Shown here in pieces: positions 51,536 to 60,885 of a stretch of 64,000 nt of DNA. The stretch is from Bin5 sp965200615 (GTDB lineage Bacteria > Chloroflexota > Anaerolineae > Caldilineales > Caldilineaceae). The position numbers were made by a program, and so were the translations under genes. Under the pieces are notes generated by a model that was given only the letters and a program-made list of their open reading frames with translations, made no database searches and was not told the origin of the DNA. Each line of letters begins with the position of its first letter. Within the stretch, counting starts at the first letter, position 1. Where the stretch lies: the NCBI GenBank assembly GCA_965200615.1, contig OZ241377.1:4030001-4094000 (forward strand). The letters are read 5' to 3'.

Positions 51536-54500
51536 ATGGCAAAGAACCAAAACGATTGCTGTAACAGTTTGCGCTCAACAGGATTCATTGTCGAATTTGG
51601 ACTGATTGAGGGAAATCAGGGTACAATTCAGGTTATGCCTTTTACCTTTCATGCCGCTTGGCTCACTTCCGGCAAGCATTTTGAGGACGGACAAGAGCAA
51701 TACGCCTTCGGCCCTGTACACAGTTTCCGCGTCCAGGGACAAGAAGACGTTCAGATGCCGCCGGACCGGTCGACGCCGGACGGCACGGAGGCCACTGGCG
51801 TTCAAAAGGTCACAGAAAAGCAGAGGCTGATTGGGGATCCTGAAAACGGTCCCCGGCTCTTCTTGTGGGGAGAAAACCATGAAGCCCCCAGTGTGTGGGA
51901 AGAGCGAGAACTCGGAGAAAACGAGGATCCTGGGGAAGTCGAGCGCACTGTTTCCTTCGATGCGAAAATGCCACCCGGCCCAACCGAGGACACGGACGGC
52001 AGTCGTTCCCTCAGCATGCGAAGCAACGGAAAGATTCCCTCCCATCCCGCTCAGATGCCGGTGGGGACACTCAGGCAGATTCTGCGTCAGTTTGCGACTG
52101 CGAGCGAGCTGACCAGCCTGATGGGAAGCCCGGCTACGGCCAGCGTCTGGCTACCCAGCCAAAGTGGACGTCCGCAGACACATCTGGGATCTTTCCAGAA
52201 GGGCGTAAATGCCCTATCGGGGGACAGCGGGCCATACCGACTCCAGCCTTGGCAGGTCACCGGGCTGACTCTGAATCCCTTCCACACGCTGGCCTTCCTC
52301 AGCCGTTTTACAAATGAGAGGCTGATCGAACTTCCCTCTTCGACCTCGTTGTTTCGCCATGCCCGTCTGGGAAATGATCTTCTGTTTTGGAGCCATGCGG
52401 CGAAGTTCGTACTGGAGCTGCTTGCCGGGCAGCACTTTTTGCCAGGGCTGATACCGGACAGCAGCGGCCGATTCTGGGCCGCGTGGCAGCCTTTTCTGCT
52501 AGAGGGCAGTCTGCGAGAACGACTGGAGTATCTCGTCGAGTTGATGCCACCTGTTTGCCGAGCGTACGAGCTGGAAAGCCTGGAAGATGCGCCAGCTGCC
52601 GGCACGATTGTTGAACACTTCATTGGCGTTGTGATCAACCGGGCGATCCGCGAGTGGTCGTCCGGAGTGGGAGAGAGAAACGGGAACGGTCCGGTTCGGC
52701 GGGCGGCCGGCAGTCTCAGCGAGGGCCAGCGGAGCGCTCTGCCTTCTTCCGGTTCAATGTGGATGGACGGCCTATCGGGTGAGGAGCCGCTGCTTCAACT
52801 TCCTCCCCAGCCAGCCCATCAACTGTATAAGCGATGGATCGAGTGGATGGAGCAGCTCCACTCGTCGGTGGCGGACTCCAATTTTCAGGTCGCATTCGCG
52901 CTGGAATTGCAGGCGGACGAAGACGAGAGATCGCATCCTGACTCGACGCCGGCCGGTTCGCCGCCCGTCCCTATTTCACTGAACAACTGGCATCTTCAGT
53001 ACTACTTACAGGACAAAGACGATCCGGAGCTGCTGATTCCGGCGCAGAGGGTATGGAACCAGAATGGTCAAAGTATCCGCGTAGACGGCCGGCGCTTTGA
53101 CCAACCACAGGAGCGGCTGCTGACCGGCCTGGGAATAGCAAGCCGGCTGTTTACGCCGATACGTGAGAGCCTGAGGGCGCCGCGTCCCGAGCGGGCGACT
53201 CTTTCACTTGAAGAGACTTACCTGTTTCTGAAGGAGATCGGCCCATTACTCCAGAGCAGCGGTTTCGGTGTGATAATGCCGGAATGGTGGGCGGCCCGCA
53301 GCCGCTCACGTCTGGGACTGCGCCTTCGGTTAGGCGGTCAGGCCGATTCCGCGCCGGGGGGCGCCGGGCAGGGCGATGGGAAAGGACAGAGCCGGCCGCG
53401 CGGCCAGGGAGAAGGGCAAGGCGGAAGCGCGTCATTGGACTTGAGAGGACTGATCCATTTCCGCTGGGAGCTGACTCTCGGAGACCAGACTCTCAGCAGA
53501 GAAGAGTTTGAACGACTTGCGGATTTGGGTTCGCCGCTGGTGCGCTTGGGCGAGGAGTGGCTGGAGCTGGATCCGGCGCAGGTGTATGCGGCCCGGCAAT
53601 TCCTGGACCGCAACGAATCGGGCGGGAGCATGCCGCTTTTGCAGGCCGTGGGGTTGGCGCAGGCCTTTTCCCGGACCGACCAGGAGAGTGAACGGGAAAG
53701 CTGGGCGAAGTCTCAATTTGATGCCTTGAGGCCCGAAGGCCCGCCAGAAGGGCCGCAGTTGCAGAACCTGACAACGCCAATTGATGCACCCGGTGATCAA
53801 GAGATGACCGAGGGCCTTTCCGGACCGGAACTGCCCCTTGAGGCGGTTGTAGCTGACGGCTGGCTCGGCGCTGCCCTGGAGCGGTTGCGAGGTATTGAGC
53901 CGGTCGAAGACATCCGGGAACCCGAGGGATTTGTGGGCAAACTGAGGCCCTACCAGCGCCGAGGGGTGGGCTGGCTTTCGTTTTTGCGGCAGCTGGGTTT
54001 GGGGGCCTGTCTCGCCGACGACATGGGATTGGGAAAGACAATCCAGGCAATTGCCCTCTTGCTCCATTCACGCCATCTGGCAGAGATGCGGCGCCAGTCA
54101 GGTAACGGTCAAGCGGAGGACCAGGAGCGGCCCGCGCTTCTGATCTGCCCGACGAGCGTCGTCGCCAACTGGCGGCACGAGATCGAGAGATTTGCCCCGG
54201 GTTTGCGGCTCTTGCTCCACCACGGGAGCGGCAGGCTGAGCGGCGAGGCGTTTCGTTCTGCACTATCCCAGCATGACATGGTGATCACAAGCTTTGGGAT
54301 CGCCAGGCGTGATATCGACATGTTGGAGACGCAGGCGTGGAGCGACCTCATTCTGGACGAAGCGCAGAACATCAAGAATCCGTCGGCCAAACAGACGCAG
54401 GCGATACGGCGGTTGACCGGAAACTCCAAAGCCCAGAGTGAAGGGGGGAGTACGCCGCCCTTCCGAGTTGCACTGACAGGTACGCCGGTGGAAAACCGGC

Positions 54501-55435
54501 TGCTTGAATTGTGGAGCATCATGGAGTTCCTCAATCCCGGCTACCTGGGGAACCGAGAGCACTTTCGCCAGCAGTTTGTCCTGCCTGTGGAGCGCTATAA
54601 TGACGAATTCGCCGCCGCCGATCTCCGAAGGATGGTGCAGCCCTTCCTGTTGCGGCGCCTCAAGACCGACCCGACGATTATTTCAGACCTGCCTGAAAAG
54701 AATGAAATGGTGGTGTACTGCTCACTTACCAAGGAGCAGGAGACTCTCTACACGCAGGTCATAGAGGAGACGATGGCTCGGGTGGAAAGAAGCGAAGGCG
54801 TGCAGCGAAGAGGCTTGGTACTCGGGCTTCTTCTCAAGCTGAAGCAGGTGACGAACCATCCAGCCCACTACCTGGGAGAAAAAGGTCCTTTGGATGTGCG
54901 CAGCGGCAAGCTGAACCGCCTGACAGAGATGCTCGAAGAAGCCCTCGCCGTTGGTGATCGGGCACTCGTCTTCACGCAGTTTGTGGAGATGGGACATCTA
55001 CTGCGTCGACATTTGATGGAGAATCTGGGGCGGGAGGCACTGTTCCTGCACGGCGGCACGCCCGCGGCGAGGCGTGAACAGATGGTGCGATCCTTCCAGG
55101 AGGACAGTAGCGGGGCGCCGATTTTCGTTCTCAGTTTGCGGGCAGGGGGCGTTGGCGTGAATCTGACAAGGGCGAATCATGTATTCCACTTTGATCGCTG
55201 GTGGAACCCGGCGGTAGAGAACCAAGCCACAGACAGGGCTTTCCGAATCGGCCAGAAACGCTCCGTACAGGTATACAAGTTTGTTGTTTCGGGCACGCTG
55301 GAAGAACAGATTCACAAGATGATAGAGAGCAAACAGGATTTGGCGGAGTCGATCGTCAACAGCGGCGAAGACTGGCTGGCCGATATGGATACCGAGGGCC
55401 TTCGCCAACTGATTGCGCTTCGCAGTCGCGGCTAG
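51536..55435 (+). CDS. SNF2/RAD54-family DNA-dependent ATPase with SNF2-associated N-terminal region
   Basis: This is a 1299-aa helicase-like motor. ATG 51536 is preceded by AAGGGGG. Residues 1 to about 600 are a poorly conserved region; about 540-680 resembles the bacterial SNF2-associated domain (DUF3670: LKEIGPLLQSSGFGVIMPEWW); then RPYQRRGVGWL (Q motif), Walker A DMGLGKT (829-835), DEAQN (941-945), ALTGTPVENRLLELWSIMEF, and the helicase C domain with LFLHGGTPAARREQM and HFDRWWNPAVENQATDRAFRIGQ. Such proteins translocate on duplex DNA and remodel bound proteins. It is followed by a SWIM zinc-finger gene, the usual partner. Confidence 0.93.
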   Translation: MAKNQNDCCNSLRSTGFIVEFGLIEGNQGTIQVMPFTFHAAWLTSGKHFEDGQEQYAFGPVHSFRVQGQEDVQMPPDRSTPDGTEATGVQKVTEKQRLIGDPENGPRLFLWGENHEAPSVWEERELGENEDPGEVERTVSFDAKMPPGPTEDTDGSRSLSMRSNGKIPSHPAQMPVGTLRQILRQFATASELTSLMGSPATASVWLPSQSGRPQTHLGSFQKGVNALSGDSGPYRLQPWQVTGLTLNPFHTLAFLSRFTNERLIELPSSTSLFRHARLGNDLLFWSHAAKFVLELLAGQHFLPGLIPDSSGRFWAAWQPFLLEGSLRERLEYLVELMPPVCRAYELESLEDAPAAGTIVEHFIGVVINRAIREWSSGVGERNGNGPVRRAAGSLSEGQRSALPSSGSMWMDGLSGEEPLLQLPPQPAHQLYKRWIEWMEQLHSSVADSNFQVAFALELQADEDERSHPDSTPAGSPPVPISLNNWHLQYYLQDKDDPELLIPAQRVWNQNGQSIRVDGRRFDQPQERLLTGLGIASRLFTPIRESLRAPRPERATLSLEETYLFLKEIGPLLQSSGFGVIMPEWWAARSRSRLGLRLRLGGQADSAPGGAGQGDGKGQSRPRGQGEGQGGSASLDLRGLIHFRWELTLGDQTLSREEFERLADLGSPLVRLGEEWLELDPAQVYAARQFLDRNESGGSMPLLQAVGLAQAFSRTDQESERESWAKSQFDALRPEGPPEGPQLQNLTTPIDAPGDQEMTEGLSGPELPLEAVVADGWLGAALERLRGIEPVEDIREPEGFVGKLRPYQRRGVGWLSFLRQLGLGACLADDMGLGKTIQAIALLLHSRHLAEMRRQSGNGQAEDQERPALLICPTSVVANWRHEIERFAPGLRLLLHHGSGRLSGEAFRSALSQHDMVITSFGIARRDIDMLETQAWSDLILDEAQNIKNPSAKQTQAIRRLTGNSKAQSEGGSTPPFRVALTGTPVENRLLELWSIMEFLNPGYLGNREHFRQQFVLPVERYNDEFAAADLRRMVQPFLLRRLKTDPTIISDLPEKNEMVVYCSLTKEQETLYTQVIEETMARVERSEGVQRRGLVLGLLLKLKQVTNHPAHYLGEKGPLDVRSGKLNRLTEMLEEALAVGDRALVFTQFVEMGHLLRRHLMENLGREALFLHGGTPAARREQMVRSFQEDSSGAPIFVLSLRAGGVGVNLTRANHVFHFDRWWNPAVENQATDRAFRIGQKRSVQVYKFVVSGTLEEQIHKMIESKQDLAESIVNSGEDWLADMDTEGLRQLIALRSRG

Positions 55436-55610
55436 AGGAAGCCGGCCACGGAAAATAGCCGCTCCCGCTTTCACAGAGATGTAACTGTGCCGCGAATCGA
55501 GGCGGCAGTTGACACAGTTGCATCTTCCTGCGAGCGTTTACGGCCCTGTACACTGGTAAGCAGAAATGCTGAAATTCGCAGCTGGCAGATAGATTGGAGC
55601 CGAAAGGCAG

Positions 55611-56540
55611 ATGACCAAAGCACCGGGCAAGGACGGCTCGTGGGCTGCCCGATGGCATGAATATCTGAGAGCGCAGGGGTTCGACCTGAAGAGAGGTCAG
55701 ACCTTGGCGCGGCGGCTGCAGGCAAAGGCCGTTGACGTGCAGTTTGGCCGCATCAAGGCAGAGGTTGTCGAGTCCCATCGAGGCAGTTGCGAAGTTGAGA
55801 TCGATATCCCGCCGCTACGCGACGAGGAGTGGTCGAGCGTCCTTGACGCGCTGGCAGGGGAGGCATTGTATGCGGCGCAGCTGCTGGCTGGGGGAAACGA
55901 GTGGGAAACGTTTCTTGCGGTTCTCGATGCAGTCTTCAGCGACGCCGAAGTCGCTCTGCTCTCACGTTCACCGGCGGCAGGTGAGGTGGAGGCGCGCTGC
56001 TCTGATTGCCTCAGCCAAGGTACTCCCTGCAGACATACGCTGGTCGTCTTGTATCGGTTTGGCCAGATGATATCCGAGGACCCATGGCAGTTGCTGCTGC
56101 TGCGGGGAAGAGACCGGCACCAGGTCCTGACCGGATTGCGTCTTCGCCGCAGCCACGATGTAGAAAAGGATTTTCGCGGTGAGGGGGAAGTATCCGGCGC
56201 CGGATCCGACTCGCCAATAGCTGGTTACGACGGATTGCGCGCACTGGAGGATTCGTCCATCCGACAAGACGAGCATCTTGATCTGGCCGCGCAGATCGAC
56301 ACCTTTTGGGGCGGGCGCCAGTTGGGGCCGGGAGGGACACGCCAGGACCTGCGAGCATTGCATTACAACATAGCCGCGCCTATGATTCGAATGGCGCTTC
56401 TGCGCCGGCTCGGACCACCGCCATTTCAGCAGGACAGCCCGGAAATCTACGACAGGCTCGCGGAAATCTACTTTGAAGTGTCCTCCAAGGCATTGGAATT
56501 GGCGTTCTCGCCCGAACCCGACAGCGACGGGTCCGGTTGA
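55611..56540 (+). CDS. SWIM-type zinc-finger protein, partner of the SNF2 ATPase
   Basis: This is a 309-aa protein. The modified SWIM finger is C130-x2-C133-x6-C140-x-H142 (RCSDCLSQGTPCRH), set in a typical context (VEARCSDC...HTLVVLYRFG). The N-terminal WAARWHEYLRAQGFDLKRGQTLARRLQAKAV (cited by ends) is like the region before SWIM in bacterial SNF2 partners, and the C-terminal part (about 180-309) is variable. SWIM fingers bind DNA or protein; conserved pairing with SNF2 motors suggests that it recruits the ATPase to a target. The pair begins 175 bp after the helicase stop. Confidence 0.85.
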   Translation: MTKAPGKDGSWAARWHEYLRAQGFDLKRGQTLARRLQAKAVDVQFGRIKAEVVESHRGSCEVEIDIPPLRDEEWSSVLDALAGEALYAAQLLAGGNEWETFLAVLDAVFSDAEVALLSRSPAAGEVEARCSDCLSQGTPCRHTLVVLYRFGQMISEDPWQLLLLRGRDRHQVLTGLRLRRSHDVEKDFRGEGEVSGAGSDSPIAGYDGLRALEDSSIRQDEHLDLAAQIDTFWGGRQLGPGGTRQDLRALHYNIAAPMIRMALLRRLGPPPFQQDSPEIYDRLAEIYFEVSSKALELAFSPEPDSDGSG

Positions 56541-56568
56541 ACGAAAGCCCGGCAAGAAGGAGCGACTC

Positions 56569-57933
56569 GTGATCAGTCAGATGTTGGCGCAGCGGGCAGC
56601 AGAGTCAAACCCGATTAAAGTGGGTATCATCGGCGCCGGCAAGTTTGGCGCGGGACTGGTGGCCCAGATTTCGCAGATGGAGGGGATGGAAGTTGCGGCA
56701 ATTGCCGACATAAATGCGCACAATGCCCGATACGCCTATCTTTCGAGCGGAGCAACCACGGAGGATATTCAGACGGCGGAAACGGGAGACGAATTAGAGG
56801 ACTCGGTCCGCGCCGGCAGACCCGTGATCGTCGAGGACGGACTGGCCCTGACGGATTGCGATTCAGTCGACGTGATCGTCGAGTCAACAGGTCTGCCTGA
56901 GGTAGGCTCCAGGCACGCATTCCACGCTTTGAGCAACCGCAAACACGTCGTCATGGTGAACGTGGAAGCGGACGTAACGGTCGGACCTTTTTTGCGGCGG
57001 ATAGCTGATGCCGCCGGCGTCGTCTACACAATGGTGGACGGCGACCAGCCGGCTGTAACCTGGAACATCGTTGAATGGGCGCGCGGCCTTGGGTTGGAAA
57101 TCGTGGCGGCGGGTCGAGGTACGATCTACTTCGACGACGATTTCGAAGGAACGCCGGAGACGGCGGCGTCTCGTTTCGGCTTCACGGAAGAGCATATCGA
57201 GCGGCGCACGATAAATCTGAAGATGTTCAACTCCTTTCGCGACGGCACAAAGGCTCAGGTGGAGATGACCGCCCTCGCGAATGCAGCCGGTCTTGTGCCG
57301 GACCGCCGGGGCATGCACGAGCCTTCGGTAAATCTGGAAGAGATTCCCCTTCGCTTCAGCTTGCAGGAGGAGGGAGGGCTGCTCAGCCGGCACGGGGTAG
57401 TGGAGCTGGCGAATTCAGTTGCCGCAGACGGCAGGACCTTGCTGCCGAATCCGCTCAAGATGGGCGTGTTTGCCGTCGTCCGCTCGGAGCATCCCTTCAC
57501 CCGCGAAGATCTGGCTTACCACGGTTGCCACGTCGGCGGGGAGGGCAAGAATTTTCTCCTTTACCGGCCCTATCATCTGGTAGCGGTTCCGGCGCCGCTC
57601 AGTATTGCCCGCGCCGTCTTTTTCAACGCGGCGAACGGGTCGTGTGCCCCGACGGCAACCGCAGAGTGCATCACTGTGGCGAAGCGGGACCTGGTTGAAG
57701 GCGAGGCGCTGGACGGAGGAGGAGGATACACGGTCGTAGGCCAGTGCGAGAAGGCGTCCGTCGCACGTCAAGAGGGACTGTTGCCTCTAGGCCTTGCTGA
57801 ACGAGCGGTAGTCAAGCGAGCAGTTTCCAAGGGAGAGGCAATCAGGTACGGGGACGTAAAGCTGAACGAGGACTCCTTCGTGCTCAAAATGCGCCGGCTG
57901 CAGGACGGGCTGGCTGAAGGCGAACAGCTGTAG
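56569..57933 (+). CDS. NAD(P)-dependent oxidoreductase with SAF domain (homoserine dehydrogenase-like fold)
   Basis: This is a 454-aa enzyme starting at GTG 56569 (AAGAAGGAG 6 nt upstream). The N-terminal Rossmann domain has KVGIIGAGKFGAGLVAQ and EVAAIADIN, followed by VDVIVESTGLPEVGSRHAF, like homoserine or aspartate dehydrogenases. The middle has VVAAGRGT-type dinucleotide-domain contacts (IVAAGRGTIYFDDDF). The C-terminal SAF-like segment (AVVKRAVSKGEAIRYGDVKL) is shared with FlgA and antifreeze-like sugar-acid proteins. Such fusions occur in unusual sugar catabolic clusters; the substrate is unknown. It is followed by the aldo/keto reductase on the same strand. Confidence 0.8.
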   Translation: MISQMLAQRAAESNPIKVGIIGAGKFGAGLVAQISQMEGMEVAAIADINAHNARYAYLSSGATTEDIQTAETGDELEDSVRAGRPVIVEDGLALTDCDSVDVIVESTGLPEVGSRHAFHALSNRKHVVMVNVEADVTVGPFLRRIADAAGVVYTMVDGDQPAVTWNIVEWARGLGLEIVAAGRGTIYFDDDFEGTPETAASRFGFTEEHIERRTINLKMFNSFRDGTKAQVEMTALANAAGLVPDRRGMHEPSVNLEEIPLRFSLQEEGGLLSRHGVVELANSVAADGRTLLPNPLKMGVFAVVRSEHPFTREDLAYHGCHVGGEGKNFLLYRPYHLVAVPAPLSIARAVFFNAANGSCAPTATAECITVAKRDLVEGEALDGGGGYTVVGQCEKASVARQEGLLPLGLAERAVVKRAVSKGEAIRYGDVKLNEDSFVLKMRRLQDGLAEGEQL

Positions 57934-57967
57934 AGGCAGGGAAAAAATCATCCTACAGGGGTTGGAC

Positions 57968-58993
57968 ATGGAATACCGGCGGTTGGGGCGCACCGGGCTA
58001 AAGGTTTCAGAGATCTGTCTGGGAACGATGACCTTTGGACATGGCACGGACGAAGAGGAGGCCGGACGCATCGTGGATCTGGCCATCGAAGCAGGGGTGA
58101 ATTTCTTCGACACAGCCAATTCCTACGCAGACAGCGCTTCAGAATCGATCCTGGGGCAGGTACTCAAGGGGCGTCGACGAAACGCAATTATCGCGACGAA
58201 GTTCTTCAATCCGATGGGACCCGACGTCAACAGTTCGGGGACCAGTCGCTTCCACATGATGCACACGGTCGAGGACAGTCTGCGCCGCCTGCAGATGGAG
58301 TACATCGACATCCTTTACATTCACCACGTGGACACGCAGACGCCGCTGGACGAGACGTTGCGGGTCCTGGACGACCTGGTGAGGCAGGGGAAGGTAAGAT
58401 ACACCGCTTGCAGCAATTTTGAGGCCTGGCGTCTGATGGAGGCGATGTGGCTCAGCGATCACAACGGTTGGGAACGATTTGCCGCTTATCAGCCTCAGTA
58501 CAGCCTCGTCGTGCGCGATATTGAGCAGGAGATTATCCCGGTTTGCGAATTGAAGGGGATTGGCGTTGTCGTTTGGAGCCCTCTGGGAGGGGGCTTCCTG
58601 ACCGGGAAATACCGGCCAGGCGAACGCTTGCACAGCGGCACACGCTCGGAGGAGGGATGGGCTTTTCCGCAGAGCTATTTCGCGGCCAACGCGGACGAGA
58701 CACTGACGACTCTATTGGAAGTGGCGTCAGACCTGGATCGCACGCCGGCCCAGGCAGCAACGCGCTGGGCGCTTGAGCAGCCCGCAATTACGAGCGCAAT
58801 CGTCGGCGCACGAACGGTAGATCAGGCCCGTGACAATCTCGGCGCGGGCGGCTGGAAATTGCCGGCAGAGGCCCTCGGCCGTCTCAATGACGTTTCACAC
58901 CTGCCCGATCGATATCCCAAGTCGATGGAGGCCAATATGGATGAGCGGCGCGACGGAGCGGTGAAGATGCCTTCGATGGAAAGCGGGTTGTGA
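57968..58993 (+). CDS. Aldo/keto reductase
   Basis: This is a 341-aa NADPH-dependent carbonyl reductase. The family opening MEYRRLGRTGLKVSEICLGTMTFGHG, cited by its ends, is complete. NFFDTANSYADSASE (catalytic Asp/Tyr), IIATKFF (Lys) and DILYIHHVD (His) give the expected tetrad, and AATRWALEQPAITSAIVGARTVDQ marks the cofactor-binding end. It belongs to the YajO/AKR11-13-like group of aryl-alcohol or sugar reductases. It overlaps the next gene by 4 nt (GTGA), which indicates coupling. Confidence 0.93.
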   Translation: MEYRRLGRTGLKVSEICLGTMTFGHGTDEEEAGRIVDLAIEAGVNFFDTANSYADSASESILGQVLKGRRRNAIIATKFFNPMGPDVNSSGTSRFHMMHTVEDSLRRLQMEYIDILYIHHVDTQTPLDETLRVLDDLVRQGKVRYTACSNFEAWRLMEAMWLSDHNGWERFAAYQPQYSLVVRDIEQEIIPVCELKGIGVVVWSPLGGGFLTGKYRPGERLHSGTRSEEGWAFPQSYFAANADETLTTLLEVASDLDRTPAQAATRWALEQPAITSAIVGARTVDQARDNLGAGGWKLPAEALGRLNDVSHLPDRYPKSMEANMDERRDGAVKMPSMESGL

Positions 58994-59970
58994 CGAACTA
59001 TACCGTTCGCCCCTTTCGAGCGAGTGAACAGGAGTACGAAGATCTCGCCACGTTATTGCGAACCGCGTCTCCTGAAAGACGGCTTGAGTCGGCAGAAGAG
59101 CTTCGTCAGGAGGACAGCAGCTGGCCGGCGGAGTCACTCCATGAACGAGTCGCGGCATATTCTCAGGACAGGAAAATGGCGGCGATCGGGACCTGCTACC
59201 AGGCCTACTGGCAGGACGGCCCTTCGACGATCTATCTTCGATTTGATATCCATCCCGACCACGAAAAATCTCAGCTTCTACCCCTCTTGTACCAGGGAAT
59301 CCAGGGGCTACTGGCACACCGCAAATGCGAATTCAAGCGCCTGGTCAGCGGGGCCAGGGAAGACGATAGTGAAAGGGTTCAATTCCTGCTGGGGCAAGGA
59401 TTTCGCCAGGAAATGCGGTCGCCCTCTTCGGCATTGCAGGTCGTGAAATTCGACGGGACTGCTTGCGATGGGGCGTACGAGCGACTGGCCCAAAGCGGGA
59501 TCCGCTTGATAACACTGGCCCAACTCTACGGAGAGGAGCCGGAGTGGAAACGGAAACTACGCGATTTGCGCTGGGAGATCGTGCAGGACGTGCCGTCTAC
59601 GGAGCCGTTCGCGGAGCCGACGGAAGAGGCGTTCGAGGAGATGGTCCTGAAAGATCCCGCCTTGGACGAAGAGGCCTTTTTTGTTGCGCTTTCTGCCGAT
59701 GGAACCTTTATCGGCATGAGCAATCTCTGGCGAAACGATCCCACAGGAAAGCGCCTGGACACGGGGTTGACGGGGGTTATACGGTCCCACCGGCGCAGGG
59801 GTATCGCCACGGCACTCAAAATGCGAACGATCCAGTATGCGCAGACCTGTGGGGCGGAAACGATTGAGACAAGCAACGAGGAAGGCAGTCCTATGCTGGC
59901 GCTAAACCTCAAACTTGGCTTTGAGCCTAAGCCGGCATGGGTTGACTACACTCGGGAAACTTCCGCTTGA
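58990..59970 (+). CDS. GNAT-family N-acetyltransferase, probably two-domain
   Basis: This is a 326-aa protein. It starts at GTG 58990, overlapping the aldo/keto reductase stop. Two acetyltransferase-like folds can be traced: an incomplete one (about 1-160: YTVRPFRASEQEYED, YLRFDIHPDHEKSQLL) and a fuller one (about 165-326) with TGVIRSHRRRGIATALKMRTIQ, the acetyl-CoA loop (R/Q-x-x-G-x-G/A), and IETSNEEGSPMLALNLKLGF. Only the second half seems catalytically competent. Acceptor unknown. Confidence 0.85.
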   Translation: MTNYTVRPFRASEQEYEDLATLLRTASPERRLESAEELRQEDSSWPAESLHERVAAYSQDRKMAAIGTCYQAYWQDGPSTIYLRFDIHPDHEKSQLLPLLYQGIQGLLAHRKCEFKRLVSGAREDDSERVQFLLGQGFRQEMRSPSSALQVVKFDGTACDGAYERLAQSGIRLITLAQLYGEEPEWKRKLRDLRWEIVQDVPSTEPFAEPTEEAFEEMVLKDPALDEEAFFVALSADGTFIGMSNLWRNDPTGKRLDTGLTGVIRSHRRRGIATALKMRTIQYAQTCGAETIETSNEEGSPMLALNLKLGFEPKPAWVDYTRETSA

Positions 59971-60100
59971 AGTTTTCGTCAGCTGTACCGACTCAGGATG
60001 TCAATCAGGCCCAAACAAGATCGTCATCGTATCTTCTCCGTTCAGTTCGAGAGACCTGAAGGGAAGGGCGGGCCCCATCACACCAGGGAGATAGTACTCC

Positions 60101-60856
60101 ATGAGCAACTTCACCTCGCAGGCCGAGCAACTCGACGAGTCATTACAACTCTCGCTTCCCCCTGTGGCGATCGCCTTTGCCGACGATCTGCCAGCAGGGA
60201 TACCATCCTACGAGGATGTGGCCCCGGCAGGCTGCTACTTCTGGCAGGAGGCATCACAGAAGGTCTTTTCGACCAGCGCGAAGGACCACGAACTGTGCGC
60301 CATCGGCGTTCACACGCACAACCTTGAAGGAGCGTCGGCGGCGCAGCAGGATGAATTGATGACGGCGCTGGAGGCAATGCAGGGACTGGATTATGTCAGG
60401 GAGGAGGAGGTGGCCGCGATACCTGTGCTGCCGCAGCCGGTGCGGCACACAGTTTACGGTCCGCTGGCGGATTTCCCGATTGACGTAGAAATAGTCCTGC
60501 TTTTCGCTCACGCGCAACAGAGCCTGATACTGACCGAAGCGGCGGCCCGGGTCGACGAGGGCGTTCCGCCGGCGATGGGCAGGCCGGCCTGCGCGGTTGT
60601 GCCCCAAGTTAAGAATGGAGGGAGAGCCGCGATGAGCCTTGGCTGTTGCGGCGCGCGAGCTTACCTTGACGCGCTTTCGGATGACGTCGCGTTGTGGGCG
60701 CTTCCCGGCGAAAAGCTTGAGGCGTACTGTAAGGAGATCGATGGGCTTGCCAAGTCCAACGGGATCCTGACTGTCTTCCACGAGCGGCGGCGGGAGGACG
60801 TCGCCGCGGGCAAGAGGCCCAGCGTACAGGAGTCGCTCGAAAGGCTGGCCGGTTAG
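60101..60856 (+). CDS. DUF169 family protein
   Basis: This is a 251-aa protein of the DUF169 family. Typical elements are LPPVAIAFADDLPAGI, the Cys-containing AGCYFWQEA and ELCAIGVHTHNLEG, the paired GRPACAVVP and LGCCGARAYLDALSDD region, and WALPGEKL near the end. Several conserved cysteines suggest metal or cluster binding, but no function has been established. GGGAG lies 9 nt before the ATG. It lies 130 bp after the GNAT gene and 29 bp before the aldolase-dehydrogenase fusion. Confidence 0.85.
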   Translation: MSNFTSQAEQLDESLQLSLPPVAIAFADDLPAGIPSYEDVAPAGCYFWQEASQKVFSTSAKDHELCAIGVHTHNLEGASAAQQDELMTALEAMQGLDYVREEEVAAIPVLPQPVRHTVYGPLADFPIDVEIVLLFAHAQQSLILTEAAARVDEGVPPAMGRPACAVVPQVKNGGRAAMSLGCCGARAYLDALSDDVALWALPGEKLEAYCKEIDGLAKSNGILTVFHERRREDVAAGKRPSVQESLERLAG

Positions 60857-60885
60857 AACCTTGGGAGGGCTGAAAGCACAGGCTC

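Noticed and set aside
49967..51550. 527-aa minus-strand frame opposite fhs
   Set aside because: The plus strand encodes formate-tetrahydrofolate ligase with diagnostic motifs; the antisense translation has none.
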